This document shows positions 1 to 11,550 of a stretch of DNA of 64,000 nucleotides, one piece after another (the stretch's first letter is position 1; each line of letters opens with the position of its first letter). This stretch comes from Euborellia annulipes (Eukaryota > Arthropoda > Insecta > Dermaptera > Anisolabididae), in contig JAKCPI010009463.1 in the NCBI GenBank assembly GCA_023213315.1, positions 186,001-250,000 of the forward strand, in the 5' to 3' direction. The position numbers and the translations under genes were made by a program. The notes under the pieces are model-generated. The model was not told the DNA's origin. It ran no database searches and saw only the letters and a list, made by a program, of their open reading frames with translations.

Positions 1-420
1 AAGATCCCCCTTGATTGCTCATCTCAGAAACAGAATGACGTTGTTCAAGATGCATGCTGAAAAAAAAAGAACCCTAAAAGCTAACAACATCCTATACGAA
101 CTCCTAACATCTTGAACATTAACTCACTCTGTCCTGAAACAACCAAGGCCCAGAACTCAGCACTGACGGACAAAGAGCCCCGGAGAAAGAGAAAACACTC
201 TATCTCTCAAATACGCGAAAGGGAGAAACATACGATAGAGGAATTCTCCTATTTCCCTTGAACAACGGTCAAAAGTGAAATGATCCTCTCCTGGGAGCCC
301 TGCCTAAACCTAGATGGGACGAACAACAACACCCTATGCCAGGAATTGAGGAATCAATTCACAATTGAACGTCAATTCAAGAGAACATCAGAGAAGTCCG
401 ACACAGAAGCCTAAACCCCA
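1..420. other. Unassigned block of mixed-base sequence at window edge
   Basis: This block has far fewer homopolymers and a more even base composition than the AT-rich DNA after it. One plus-strand frame is open from base 1 to a TGA at 58-60, which could be the tail of an exon or of a mobile-element ORF cut by the window edge. The next 360 bases have stops in all frames I checked. It could equally be 3' flank of a transposon or a regulatory island. Confidence 0.25.
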
Positions 421-1094
421 TAAATACTGTATATAAATGCGTGAGCGTAGAGATTTTCTAATTATTAAGCGCCCATATTTAGAATCTATCAATTGCTAGC
501 TAGATAATCTAAAAAGAATTGCGTGTATTCTTAAAAATTAACATGCAGTTTAGAAAAGAGATTCTCTTATAATATTAATCCCATACACGCAAAACTTAAA
601 TCCTAATGCTGAATTATAATAGCTAAAATAATAAATAATACATGCACACTTGAATTGTCTCATATGATGATGTTGCTCCCCCGTGGGGTAAAGGGATGAA
701 ATGAGTACTGTGCATTAACCACATATTACCAATAATCGTATACCTTTTGCACATTGAACATTCATCCATCCCATTACCTTGAGAAACGCAAACTCCTTTT
801 GGGTACTGAAATATAAAAACCTATTCTTTAATAGATTAAAATGTTAAATTTTTGTTATTAAATGAATTTAGAAAAAAATTTGATAAATTATCTTAAAGTC
901 ATTTTAAATAAAAGATTAATGAATTTAAAAAAAATTTTAAAAATTTTGAATTTAAATGAATGACTATCTAAAAGGGACTCTGAAATGGAAGAATTACATG
1001 TATTAATAACATCCTATCCATGCACCTATGTTAAAATATTCTTTTAAGTCAAAAAAACAAAATTCAAATAAAATTTTGAAAATCCTAAACTGCT

Positions 1095-1270
1095 TACTCT
1101 ACGCACACGTAAATGTTCATACAGACTGTCAATGTAGCTGCTACTCTCTGCAATCAGCTGTAGAGACTGCCTGGTTGGCTGGTAGCTGTAGCGGTTGCCT
1201 GGCTGCCTCGTCGTGCCGATGTCTGATGGCGGATGATCTCAATTCACGAAGGCGATTCGTCGATTTCTAA
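1095..1270. other. GC-richer island, possible regulatory element
   Basis: A short island with repeated CTGCCTGG/GGTTGCCTGGCTG motifs lies between AT-rich stretches. It contains a short open frame, but there is no protein similarity I can recognise and no splice context. Calling it regulatory is inference from composition only. Confidence 0.2.
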
Positions 1271-1775
1271 AAAATAAACAAACAAACAAAAATATTGAAA
1301 GGGGAAGAAAGGCGAACCTCGGGAACAATATTTTCATGCAATATTACACTAATTTTAATCTTTTATCTAACAAATAGAAATTGAAATTTCGCTGATAGAT
1401 GGTAATCGTCAAAAAAGTAGAATATTGAATAAAAATTCCCTGCAACATTACTTACTGTGAGAGACAAGCACAGCTTCATGTGGCCAAGTGATTATTTAAA
1501 ATAAATAAATAAATTTATTACCGAGAGGCATCGGTTTATATTAGGATAAATTACGCATAAATTAATTGGTGAACCTTAGCCTATAGTTTAAATAAATTTT
1601 TATCTCTCAGGATGAAAAGCGAACCTCTGACTTAATATTAATACAAGAAGGGAAGGTCGCGCTACCTTTTACACCATCTTCCTCTGTGTAATTTGTTAAC
1701 CTCTTTCCTTTGCATTTATGAATTTTTTATGTCAAGGAGACCTTTCCCCTGTATTAATGATGTATTTCTTATTTA

Positions 1776-2051
1776 TTTATTTATTTTTTTTTTTAAAACA
1801 TTCACACTTTTTCTCATTCACACTCACACTCACACACACATTCACACTGTCTTTTCGGCAGCTCAGGCCATATAAGACATTTACGATAACCGTTATTTAT
1901 GAATTTATATATATTAGGGTCCAGGCATTTCTATTTAAGCCATCTGGTATCCAGATGGCTTAATTAAAATCATCGGACTGCCTGGGGTCCGAACCCGCGA
2001 CGTTTGGTATATGAGGTTAGTACGCTAACCTCTACACCACGCCCCGTGGGC
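1776..2051 (-). mobile_element. tRNA-derived SINE (family A), full length, minus strand
   Basis: Read on the minus strand it starts with a tRNA-like head (GGCGTGGTGTAGAGGTTAG), has a B-box-like GGGTTCGGACCCC, the family core GTTGCCGAAAAGACTGTGTG-like segment, GTGAGTGTGAATG repeats and a poly-A tail. It is flanked by a perfect 13-bp duplication, TATTTCTTATTTA, at 1763-1775 and 2052-2064. This is the pattern of LINE-driven retroposition. The partner LINE is not visible here. Confidence 0.85.
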
Positions 2052-2520
2052 TATTTCTTATTTAAAAATTCAAGATTATCGCTATCTACTAGAATTAGTA
2101 AATATGCTTGTAAAATTAAACCAATTTCAAAACTAACCTTAACTTGAAACACATTCATTGTTTATTTTATATCATTTGTCGGGTTTTAGAACTTATTAAA
2201 TAATTAACAAACATTTAATTTTAATTAAATCATCATTATTATTAAGATAAAGTTTGCTGATGTTTAGGACAAATGAACGAATGAATAAATAAAATGAACA
2301 TAATAAGGTTATAATTTCAGTTGAAAATACAATTATTTTTAATGAAACGTGACTCACTTCAATTTATAAATCGTTTATTGTTTGAAATTCATTTTTAGGG
2401 GTGTGGTTTTTGAATTTATTTAGATAACAAATAATAAATGCATTAAGAATAAAATCTTGTTTTTTTTTTGTTTCAACTATACAATGAAAAATTGTTGATT
2501 TTTTAAACTAACTTTAGGAT

Positions 2521-2625
2521 TGCCCCTTTTGCTAAAGGTTTAGGAGTTCGCGTCCCGTTCCAAGCGATAAACTAAATAAGAATTAATTAAGAAAAAGGCT
2601 AAATGGCTTCTGAAGACCTCTTTAT
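2521..2625 (+). repeat. Degenerate tRNA-derived SINE fragment (family B)
   Basis: A B-box-like GGAGTTCGCGTCCC is followed by a body ending in AAATGGCTTCTGAAGACCTC. This resembles the segments at 31486-31622 and 38425-38545 (AAATGACCTCCGAAGCC and AAAGCCCTCCGATGCC). It is short, diverged and without a clear duplication. Confidence 0.4.
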
Positions 2626-2811
2626 TATTTTTATAATAAATTAAATCTCTAAATCTAAAGCATCCCTATGCTGTTCAGATCACGACTAACAGAACAAATC
2701 AATTTCATTCTTCCTTTTTCCCCCTTACCTCCCGTGATTGGAAAAAGTTCCCTGCTTCTTTCTTCCCCAAACCCAAAATTTTTAAATTTTTAAATTTTAC
2801 CTCAACACGCC

Positions 2812-2832
2812 TCTTTTTTTTTCTGCTCCTGT

Positions 2833-2872
<40 letters not shown>

Positions 2873-2940
2873 CTTCTTGGTTGTGGGTGTTTGTGGTTTT
2901 TGGTTGGTTTTTCCCCTTAAAAAAAAAAAAAAAAAAAATT
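2812..2940. repeat. Low-complexity T-rich/A-rich tract
   Basis: A run of more than 30 T is followed by TTGG/TGTGG-type simple sequence and a run of A. The block at 32870-32985 looks much the same. It carries no gene signal and the consensus may be unreliable here. Confidence 0.7.
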
Positions 2941-3429
2941 CACATAGATCTTAATAAATTCTCTATATTAAAGGGTTGCTTTTGACTTACAAGGTAATAA
3001 CTGTATTTAATATTGTAAAATGTCTCAAATCAATATATTAATTACTCTGACTAACCGGCGAAATGACAAATGATCCAAGTTGAGGCTGATATTTTCATCC
3101 TTTATACATCGAAGTATATACTCCATTTTAATCATAATAATTAAGATTTATTATTAATGGACTGAACTTACGGTAGTACGGTAAATAGAATATTTTTTCC
3201 TCAAAAAAATTTTTTTTATATTTCAAATTAATAAATTTCGATGGATATGAAGTATCGGTGTGGAAAATTTCTCTCTTTTTGGAGCGTATTCACGTCAACA
3301 TAATGTAAAATATAGGTTAGACATACAGCATTGATTTGATGCTTTGTTAACCTATCAAAATTGCAAACCCTAGTATTAATCCCACCTTAATTTAGAGGGT
3401 GGAGGGCTGGAATTAAATAAGCACATATT

Positions 3430-3740
3430 AATAACCCCGAAACGAGTGTCACAAGGCACACAAGGAGTCAATTGCTGTACTTAATTGATTCCGTAATTAG
3501 TGCTTAATAGCAAAGGGTCGCCGCCGACGTTGGCATCGCCGTCGCCTCTTGTTTGTAGAAGCGACGTACATACGATTGCCATAATCTGTTTTATGCTCCT
3601 ATCTCATCCGTGTAATTATGCTGCCTACTTATGCCACACAGCGCCGCCATTAGTCAATGTGCCAAATGAACCGACAATCTTGTTCAATTTCACATTTACT
3701 CGAGATTAGCATGACAACCAGCCTGATATACGCCTATCTA
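3430..3740. other. Mixed-composition island, candidate intronic regulatory element
   Basis: About 300 bases with few homopolymers, several CG dinucleotides and homeodomain-type AT cores (TAATTATG, CCGTAATTAG), inside an otherwise AT-rich intron. No frame gives a recognisable protein. Islands of this kind in introns of developmental regulators are often conserved enhancers; that reading is inference. Confidence 0.3.
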
Positions 3741-4131
3741 CATATTATTGTCCAATTTTGATCAGGGCAGTCCTCTCTATATATACACACACAAATACAA
3801 TACATACACAATTAAACGGTTGGTTAAATTTAATTACAAATAAACAAACAAAAAGATTAAGTACGAACTCTGTGAGAAGGGGACTAAGAAGAAAATACCA
3901 GACTTTAACTTGGATCATTTGTCATTTCATCATTTACTCTGATGATGTACTATTTTATGAACTTGACAGATTGTACAATATTAAATTAGAATTGAATATG
4001 TCAAAATCAGAGAAAGAACAATCAATCTATCTTTTAACGTTAACTTGAGATTCTTCTGTAGTCAATTTCAATTAAATATTAATGTAAACAAATAAAAACT
4101 TTAAATACAATCATAATTAGAAATTTTCCCA

Positions 4132-4368
4132 GCCCCGGGTGTGGGGAGGTAGGTCCTCCTCCTATTCCAAACGTCGGGGTTCGGACCAGGAGTCGATGAT
4201 TTATTTAAGCCATTTGGATACCAGATGGTTAAATAGAAATCCAACCCACAATAAATAATATATTATAACGGTTATCGTCTAAAGTCTTAAATGGCCTGAG
4301 TTGCCGAAAAGACTGTGTGAATGTGAGTGTGAATGAGAAAAAAGGTGAAGTAAAAAAAAAAAAAAAAA
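4132..4368 (+). mobile_element. tRNA-derived SINE (family A), full length, head degenerate
   Basis: It runs from a mutated tRNA-like head through GGGGTTCGGACC, the TTGCCGAAAAGACTGTGTG core and GTGAATG repeats to a poly-A tail. A perfect 12-bp duplication, GAAATTTTCCCA, flanks it at 4120-4131 and 4369-4380. The anticodon part of the head is poorly kept, but the duplication shows that the ends are right. Confidence 0.85.
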
Positions 4369-4470
4369 GAAATTTTCCCAATTATCATGATTTTATCACT
4401 GTGGTTGCGAAATTTTTTTGATTCGTGTTTCCACCACCAACTAAGAGGGTAGAAATCCTTCTCTGGTTTG

Positions 4471-4937
4471 TTTTTACTTTCTCTTACCTATTTATTAATT
4501 TCTAGAGAAAGTATTGGTTTTATGTCAAAAATTCTATATAGAGAAATACACGTTTTGAAGTCCCCTGAGTCCAAAAAGTTGGACTGTCTGTGTGTTTGTG
4601 AACAAAATATCTCAAGAACGCAAAGAGCTAAGAGTTTGAAATTTGATATTTAAGTTAGGTTCCCCACTGGCATATAACACGAAGGTTTTGGACAATATAA
4701 GTCAAAAAGTACTAGTATTTTACTTATGGGCTTTTTCAGTTTTTTTAGATTTTCTTAAAATTGACTCATACAATTTTGCTTAAAATCCATAAATTAATTA
4801 TTTTTTAGAGGCACTTTAAAATGTATATTCTCATTTTGCCTTCAAAATTGTTTGAAGCACATTTTAATCTTGTAGTTAATAAGATAGAGAATGGTTACCA
4901 TGGTAACAAAATATAAATATTATCTATATGTCTACAT
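4471..4937 (+). repeat. R650 repeat copy A, 3' part missing
   Basis: It starts with the family opening TTTTTACTTTCTCTTACC, then the imperfect palindrome, TTTTATGTCAAAAATTC, the region around AAAGTACTAGTA, and CCATGGTAACAAAATATAAA. It stops where the SINE at 4938 begins, so the 3' hairpin of the family is absent. It is more diverged than the other copies. Confidence 0.75.
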
Positions 4938-5171
4938 GCCCTCGAGCTTGGCGTAGTTGTTAGCGGTAACCTTTAACCGAGGGTCGCGGGTTCGAACCCC
5001 AGACAGTCCGAAGATTTTATTATTTATTATAAAACCATTTATTTGGATGCCAAATGGCTTAAATAAGAATGGCTGGACACCAAATTGATATATTAAACAT
5101 ACGAGTATCGTTAAAAGTCTTAAATGGCCTAAGTTGCCGAAAAGACTGTGTAAATATGTGTGTGAGTGAAT
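4938..5171 (+). mobile_element. tRNA-derived SINE (family A) at the edge of an R650 copy
   Basis: The head CCCTCGAGCTTGGCGTAG, the B-box-like GGGTTCGAACCCC, and the GCCTAAGTTGCCGAAAAGACTG core are all present. Flanks GTCTACAT (before) and GTCGACAT (after) agree at 7 of 8 bases and may be a worn duplication. R650 copies elsewhere carry TGTCGACACA near this point, so the SINE may sit inside R650 copy A, although the R650 sequence does not clearly resume after it. Confidence 0.75.
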
Positions 5172-5943
5172 GTCGACATAATAATTGCAATATAGCATTA
5201 TCAATAAAAGAATTTATTACTAATTCACCAATCCTAAATGATTAAATATCTCATATCATAGTAAATTAAATAAATTTAATATGAAAAAAAAAGTTTAGTG
5301 AATATGTGTCCATTCTCTTCGTGACAGTATTTCATAATCGAGAGGACAAGTGTTTGCAATGCCTATATTTTTATTTTTTTTAAGCAACAGTTCAATTCGA
5401 TCACATACCAGAAATTGTATTATATTCATTGATGATTGCCAGCCACGCAAGTTCATTTCCTGAACGTTGAAGAATAGAATTCATTATTATACTTTATATT
5501 TATATATTTAGCCAAAACAAAAATAAAATATCATTTCATAGGCTTTCTAAATTTTTTAAAAGTGAAATTTCCAGAGAGCCCATGTTTTTAAAAAAATTAT
5601 AATGCTAATAATTTTTCACATTACTGGTCAGAAAATGTTTATGGTTTATCGACTGGTCGGATTTTGAATTTAAGATTTAATAAATTAAATAATTTATTAA
5701 TTTATTAAAACAATAAATACCAAAATTCAAATTAACAGATTTAGATCTTTTTCACAAATGTAAGGCAACTCAACATCTCGTAATTCCGAGATCGGCCTGA
5801 ATATAGTTTTCGCAAGAAAATAAAAATACTCTCGTTAATTATTTTAAGGGGGAACGGGAGCGAAGTGGGTACGCATGTTAAGTTGGCGTAGTGTGTCATA
5901 AAAAGTATGCCCAAAAAATCAAGTAATTTTAATGCATTTGGTT

Positions 5944-6215
5944 TTTTTTTTTTTTTTTAAACATTCACACTTTTTTCTCATTCACACTCACACTCACACA
6001 CACATTCACACAGTCTTTTCGACAACTCAGGCCATTTAAGACTTTAGACGATAACCGTTATTGATAAATATACATATAGGGGTCCAGGCATTCTTATTTA
6101 AGCCATTTGGTATCCAATTGGCTTAAATAAAATCATCGGACTGCCTGGGGTCCGAACCCGCGACGTTTGGTATACGAGGTTAGCACGCTAACCTCTACGC
6201 CATGCCCCGAGGGCG
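5944..6215 (-). mobile_element. tRNA-derived SINE (family A), full length, minus strand
   Basis: This is the minus-strand head, B box, core and tail of family A, about 272 bp long. A perfect 11-bp duplication, TGCATTTGGTT, lies at 5933-5943 and 6216-6226. The target belongs to a repeat that recurs near 62875, so the repeat was there first. Confidence 0.9.
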
Positions 6216-6226
6216 TGCATTTGGTT

Positions 6227-6412
6227 GATTTTCATTGATCTTTTAACAATAAATACTTTATAAATGTTATTATATTTTATGTATCTTTTATAAAAGCATA
6301 AAAATATTTAAATATAGGCCAGATATAGGCTAATACTATATCGTCTGTTAGACTAGCCTGCCATCTATTGCAAGAATACTGAACTAATTTGACAGTTGAT
6401 TTTTAAATAAAT
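6227..6412 (+). repeat. Dispersed repeat shared with 62875-63065
   Basis: About 190 bases share a clear order of motifs with the later copy: TGATCTTTTAAyAATAAA, TTATAAAT, AGCATAAAAATAT, GTTAGACTA, CCTGCCATCT and TTGCAAGA. The left flank of this copy is split by the SINE at 5944-6215. The family and its ends are unknown to me. Confidence 0.6.
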
Positions 6413-6839
6413 CATCTAATCTAATTTTAAAATTTTCTAATTAATAAAAAAAAACCGCATTGAAAAATTCCTTATATTAGTCTAGTTTTTTTTTTAAGTA
6501 TGTTTAGACGTCGCTCCTGAACCCACTTAACAAAATTTCGGAAAATCCGCAAAATATTAATTAAAATTTTAAGGGGATCGAATTCCCGATAAGATTATCT
6601 TATAAACATGATAAACAAGAACCATTTATTAATTCAATTTTTTTCATGTTTTTCATTTTGTTATAATAATAATTCTTTTTATACGGAATTATTTTTTACA
6701 AATAAATACCGACATAGAGATCATGGATGTAGTTACTCCTCAATCTCTCTTCTCTCTTTTCTCTCTCTCTCTCTCCCTCGATCGATTCTTCTTCTTTGCT
6801 GCACTGCAGAATGGAGCTGACCTATTTTTATTATTTATT

Positions 6840-7110
6840 TTGCAGTCTATAGTCGTAACATCAGCAGTATGTGGATGGGATGGATATTCCTTTAATTGTT
6901 CTCTTTTGTTGTCAGCCGAATAAAATTGACTTGGGTAGCGAGTGGAAGGGGAACTTGAAATATCCTCACAGACGGTGGGTGCGTTTTATTGGGACTTTAT
7001 CTGCCCCCCTCCAGTTACTATTAGATTCTTATCAGTTTATCTTGCCTGATTGAATCCTTTTGCGAACGACCCTTTTACTTGCCAAAATAAACATCCCTCT
7101 TGCGCGTCGC
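6840..7110. other. Mixed-composition island, candidate regulatory element
   Basis: A moderately GC-rich stretch includes two neighbouring GATA-type sites in CTTATCAGTTTATC, preceded by a CT-rich tract. The frames are short and unlike any protein I know. A regulatory role is inference. Confidence 0.3.
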
Positions 7111-7370
7111 GCTCTAGAAAATTGTCTTCTTTTTTTTTTTCTTCTTCTTTTTCTCTAGTCAAAACTTTTTTGAATTTCTTAATAAATGAGGTTTTAAAAA
7201 AGTCAATGACTTTTTCTCACACCCTTCTCGTTTAATTCCGGAGAATAATTGCTTTGATATATATATATATAATTTTTTATATTAGCTTTCACGCCTTATT
7301 TCTAAAGAAATAGAGGTCGAGGAGAACAAACATCATCTCGTTTCACATATCAACATTTCAATTCACACAT

Positions 7371-8015
7371 TTTACTTTCTCTTACCTATGTATATATGTA
7401 ATATATATATCGAGAGAATATTGGATTCATGTCAAAAATTCGATGTCGAGATTTTGATCGATCTTCACGTTTTGAGGTCCCCTGAATCCAAAAAAGTGGT
7501 TTTCGCGACATGGTCTGTCTTGTGGGTGTGTGTGTGTTTAATTTTAAGCATGAAGGAATTGAGCTATGAGGCTGAAATTTTATATTTAAGTTAAACATCC
7601 CCCGGGACCGGGAAAATAAGCTTTTAATCAAAATCGGCCAAAGAGTACTAGTACTTTACTGATGTACTTTTTCAGTTTTTTTCGATTTTCTCAAAATTTG
7701 CTCCAACGATTTTTTTTTTTAAATTCAAAAATCAATTATTTTTTAGATGCTCTTTAAAATGTATATTCTCATTTTGCGATTGAAATCTTCTGAAGACTAC
7801 TTTACTCCTGTATTTGAAATGTTTGCCATGGTAACAAAATATAAATATTTTCCCATACTTATAAATTTTACATCTTGAATTCATATGTTCCGTACTGTCG
7901 GGAACTAAATATATGTCGACACAAAAAATCTGGTGTGACAAGCACAGTACACAACTTTCGATTACCGAAGGTAAGAGAAAGTTGTGTGCTGTGCGCCAGT
8001 CACACCAGATTTTTT
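7371..8015 (+). repeat. R650 repeat copy B, near full length
   Basis: Starts TTTACTTTCTCTTACC, then a palindrome of ATATAT, then TTGGATTCATGTCAAAAATT, AAAGAGTACTAGTACTTTAC, GCCATGGTAACAAAATATAA, and finally the long 3' hairpin from AATCTGGTGTGAC (about 7928) to GTCACACCAGATT. Inside the hairpin, GGTAAGAGAAAGT is the reverse complement of the ACTTTCTCTTACC at the element's start. No coding frame spans the element. Confidence 0.85.
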
Positions 8016-8061
8016 CCTATTTTATCAAAAAAAGAGCTCCGGCTCTGTCAACCCGGAACTG

Positions 8062-8178
8062 TATATTAATTACGGTTAACGTCAAGTCTTATATCGCTTG
8101 AGTTGCCGAAAAGACTGTGTGTATGTGTGTGTGAGTGTGAGTGTAAATGAGAAAAAGTGTGTGTTTAAAAAAAAAAAA
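8062..8178 (+). mobile_element. SINE family A, 5'-truncated copy
   Basis: Only the 3' half is present: the segment around TACGGTTAACGTCAAGTC, the GTTGCCGAAAAGACTGTGTG core, TG-rich repeats and a poly-A tail. 5' truncation fits retroposition. Confidence 0.7.
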
Positions 8179-8614
8179 AACTAGAAGATTAATTTGCTAT
8201 CGGTCAGATAAATTTGCTAGTTGACTAGAAGAGCAAGCCCTTAATAAAGAGATATTTAATTAATTTTTTAATAACGCAAACTCCTCCCTCCCTCCCCTTT
8301 TCTCCCCCTACCTCAAAGGACATTCAGTATATAAAATAATTTAATATTCGAAAGGAGTAAATAAATTTAATAAAAAAAAAAAGAATATTAATTACCTTTA
8401 ATAAGACGAATGCTCATTGGAGGGTGAGACGGTTGAGGGTGTCGTCGGGGTGAGTTACACTAAATAATTATTCACTTTAAAATAACCACAACACAAGAGA
8501 TGCGACGTTTGGCACTCAACTGAGAGAGAAGTCTCTGCTTGTTTGTCTCGATTGAAAAGGAATCTATCTAGCAATTCGCATTTTATAAAAATTAAAAAAA
8601 TACTTTTTACTATC

Positions 8615-9145
8615 ATCTAAAGATAAAAAAAAATATTATCTGGTGAAATAAAAACATTCAGAGTTCTTTCTTAAATATTTTCACTCGAAAAAAAAAATCA
8701 AAATATTAATTCCCATTTCATAAAAGATAAAAAAAAATATTTTTTTCTCTCATCTATTTATTATTTAAAGATAAAAAAAATATTATAAAATAAAAAAACA
8801 TTCAGAATTCTTTCTTAATTAAATATCACCACCCTCGCTAACACTAATCAACCCCTTAATAAATAAAATTATTTGTAAGTCATTTTTCTCAAATTATTTG
8901 GGTTTAAGGACAAGTGAAATAAATAAAAAAAAATCTGGTGTGACTGATCGCACAGGATACAACTTTCTCTTACCTTCGGTATCGAATTAATAAAAAAAAA
9001 AAGACAGAGATAAATAAAACACGTTTTTCTCTAATCCCGATGAAACAAAAAAAATTCCAATTTGATTTCTTAAATATTTCGACACCCAACCAACCCCTTA
9101 ATAAATAAAATAATTTCCAACTTTATTTTTTGAATTATTTGGAAC
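8615..9145. repeat. Imperfect tandem duplication with an R650 3' fragment
   Basis: Motifs recur in order: AAAGATAAAAAAAATATTAT, AACATTCAGARTTCTTTCTTAA (about 8660 and 8800) and CAACCCCTTAATAAATAAAA (about 8850 and 9090). I read this as two to three diverged units. A minus-strand R650 3' end lies at 8926-8984 between them, from AATCTGGTGTGAC to TTCGGTATCG, and contains only one half of the hairpin. Confidence 0.45.
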
Positions 9146-9270
9146 TTAGAAAATTTTAATTTTAATTGGAAGATAGTTAATTCGAATGTTTTCACAAATT
9201 ATGGAATACTAGCTAGGCCACCTGACTTCGGGCACCTTCAAATCTCGCCTTTTCCCTCTTTACACCCTCT

Positions 9271-9929
9271 TTTTACTTTCTCTTACCTCTATATATGTTA
9301 ATATATAGAGAAAGAAAGTATTGGATTCATGTCAAAAATTCGATTTCGAGATTTTGATGGATCTTCACGTTTTGAGGTCCCCTGAATCCAAAAGTGTTTT
9401 TCGCGACAAGGTCTGTCTGTAGTGTGTGTGTGTGTGTTCAATTTTAAGCATGAAGGAATTAAGCTATGAGGTTGAAATTTTATATTTAAGTTAGACACCC
9501 CCATAGAGCGAGAAAATAAGCTTTTAATCAAAATCGGCCAAAGAGTACTAGTACTTTACTGATACACTTTTTCAGTTTTTTTCGATTTTCTCAAAATTCG
9601 CTCCGATTTTTTTTTTTTTTTAATTCATAAATCAATTATTTTTTAGATGCTCTTTAAAATGTCTATTCTCATTTTGCCATTGAAATCTTCTGAAGACCAC
9701 TTTACTCTTGTACTTCATAGAGAAGATGAAATGGTTGCCATGGTAACAAAATATAAATATTTTGCCATACGTATAAATTTTACATCTTGAAAATCTAATG
9801 TACCCTACTGTCGGAAACTAAATACATGTCGACACAAAAAATCTGGTGTGACAAGCACAAGTACACAACTGTCGATTACCGAAGGTAAGAGAAAGTTGTG
9901 TGCTGTGCGCCAGTCACACCAGATTTTTT
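9271..9929 (+). repeat. R650 repeat copy C, near full length
   Basis: All family landmarks are present in order, from TTTTACTTTCTCTTACC to CACCAGATTTTTT, about 659 bp. It is the best-kept copy together with B. The 3' hairpin runs from about 9838 to 9929. The flanks show no convincing duplication, and both ends lie in T-rich sequence, which hides the exact borders. Confidence 0.85.
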
Positions 9930-10435
9930 GGTTTTGATATCTATATTTATAAATTTTTCCCTATGAATTTTTTAAAAATCTAGTAAGTAAATTAAATTTT
10001 TAAGATATCTTTATAGTGTGTGTTTTATTATATTACAATATATGCAAAGTTACACTTCTCTTTATCGAACGAAACCAACCGATAAAAAATATAATACTAA
10101 TAGAATCATATTTAATTGCAGTGTAATGGATTGACATCTGAATATTTTATGTATCTGTAAAAAATTTTAAGCCCTAAATATTTGTTTTCAAAATTTTTTT
10201 ATAATATTAATAGTATTACCAAAAATGCACTAATGTATGCACTAAAAATAAATTTATAATGTTTTTTGCAATCAAGATTTTTTTAATTACATGCTAGTTT
10301 TTAATAAAAGTATTATTTTTATTTGTGTTGATCTGAAGTTGACGGAAGTTTATAAGTCTCTCAGAAATAAACAGCATTATATTATAAATTTTTTTTTATT
10401 TGAAAATAAATATTTTGAGCTTAAATTTTTTCTAG

Positions 10436-10562
10436 ATGTGTTTGTGCTTAAGATTGGGTCGGCGCCCTAGGGTAAGGGTAGTTCGCCCACCGCTAAAGTA
10501 TGGAGGTCCTGGTTTAACTCCAGAGAGCGCAATTTTGCCCAATCTTAAGCACAAACATCTCG
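10436..10562 (+). repeat. tRNA-like core inside a 23-bp inverted repeat
   Basis: Outer arms GATGTGTTTGTGCTTAAG... and ...CTTAAGCACAAACATC are inverted copies of each other. Between them is a tRNA-like segment with a T-arm-type hairpin CTGGTTTAACTCCAG. The segment at 38098-38175 (minus strand) shares GGAGGTTCGAGTCC, TTTTGCCCAATC and the arm sequence, so this is a dispersed family and not a lone tRNA gene. Acceptor-stem pairing is poor. Confidence 0.5.
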
Positions 10563-11550
10563 CAAATTTTTCTATCATAAATGAATACCTAGTCTTAATT
10601 TTCTATAGCCTCAATAAAAAAAGCACAAAATATATGGATATCAATCCATTATAATTAAAACATTTTGTATAATAAGTCTAAACGTCAGATAAATTTCTAC
10701 TTCGCAACGAAATATTCTATTATTTTTTTGTATTGATACTCTGAATCCAGAGTTCATGAATTATAAATTATTATTATTATAAATTATTTTTCAAACTTTA
10801 ACCATTTCCGAATAATATCCACAAATTCTAAACCCTCTGAAATATTTTATGTTATAATCTTTGATCCATTTTGAGTGAGAGTAATTCAATAACGCCAGAA
10901 GGATTATAAATCTGTTATTTTTACTACAAAATTTAATAGACCATTTATCCCCTTATATTAATTATTATATCTAGTTTTTATAGTTTCCAATATTCCAGTT
11001 TTCAAATGGCTATAAATTTTCATAAAAGGTGTAAATTTGTCAGATCAATTATTAAATGGGTTAATATAATATGCATATAAAATTTTCGAAATTTAATTAA
11101 AAGCCAGTTAAAAAAAAAAACACCTAATAACTAATCGGTTATTTATTTATTATTTCTCCCCCATTTTTTTTCTCACGGCAATTAAAAAAAATGTCTTGTA
11201 GTAGTTTTTTTTTTCGGAGGGGTTTTTTAGTCACGCCTAAAAGAAGATGTAAACAAACACAATGCACTCGAATCCGGTTTTCAATATCAAACTTGATCAA
11301 CAGGTGTATCAAAAAAATTTTTTTTATTTAATTAAATTAATGTGTTAAGAAATTGTTAATAAATCATTCTAAATTGTGTAATAATATTTTTTTTTTTTAC
11401 TGAATATTTATAACCCACTAATTTATTCTTCGAATGCTATTTTTTTAACTGTTAAAAATATTTCTCTCGATATGGTTAGAAATATACACATAAATGAGGG
11501 ACTCAGTTTATTTTGACTGAGCCGTCAAAAATTGTCTTATTTTTTTTTTT

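Noticed and set aside
9215..9240. A minus-strand Helitron 3' end (GCCTAGCTAGT)
   Set aside because: CTAG followed by T is present, but the preceding hairpin is weak and no other Helitron part is nearby.
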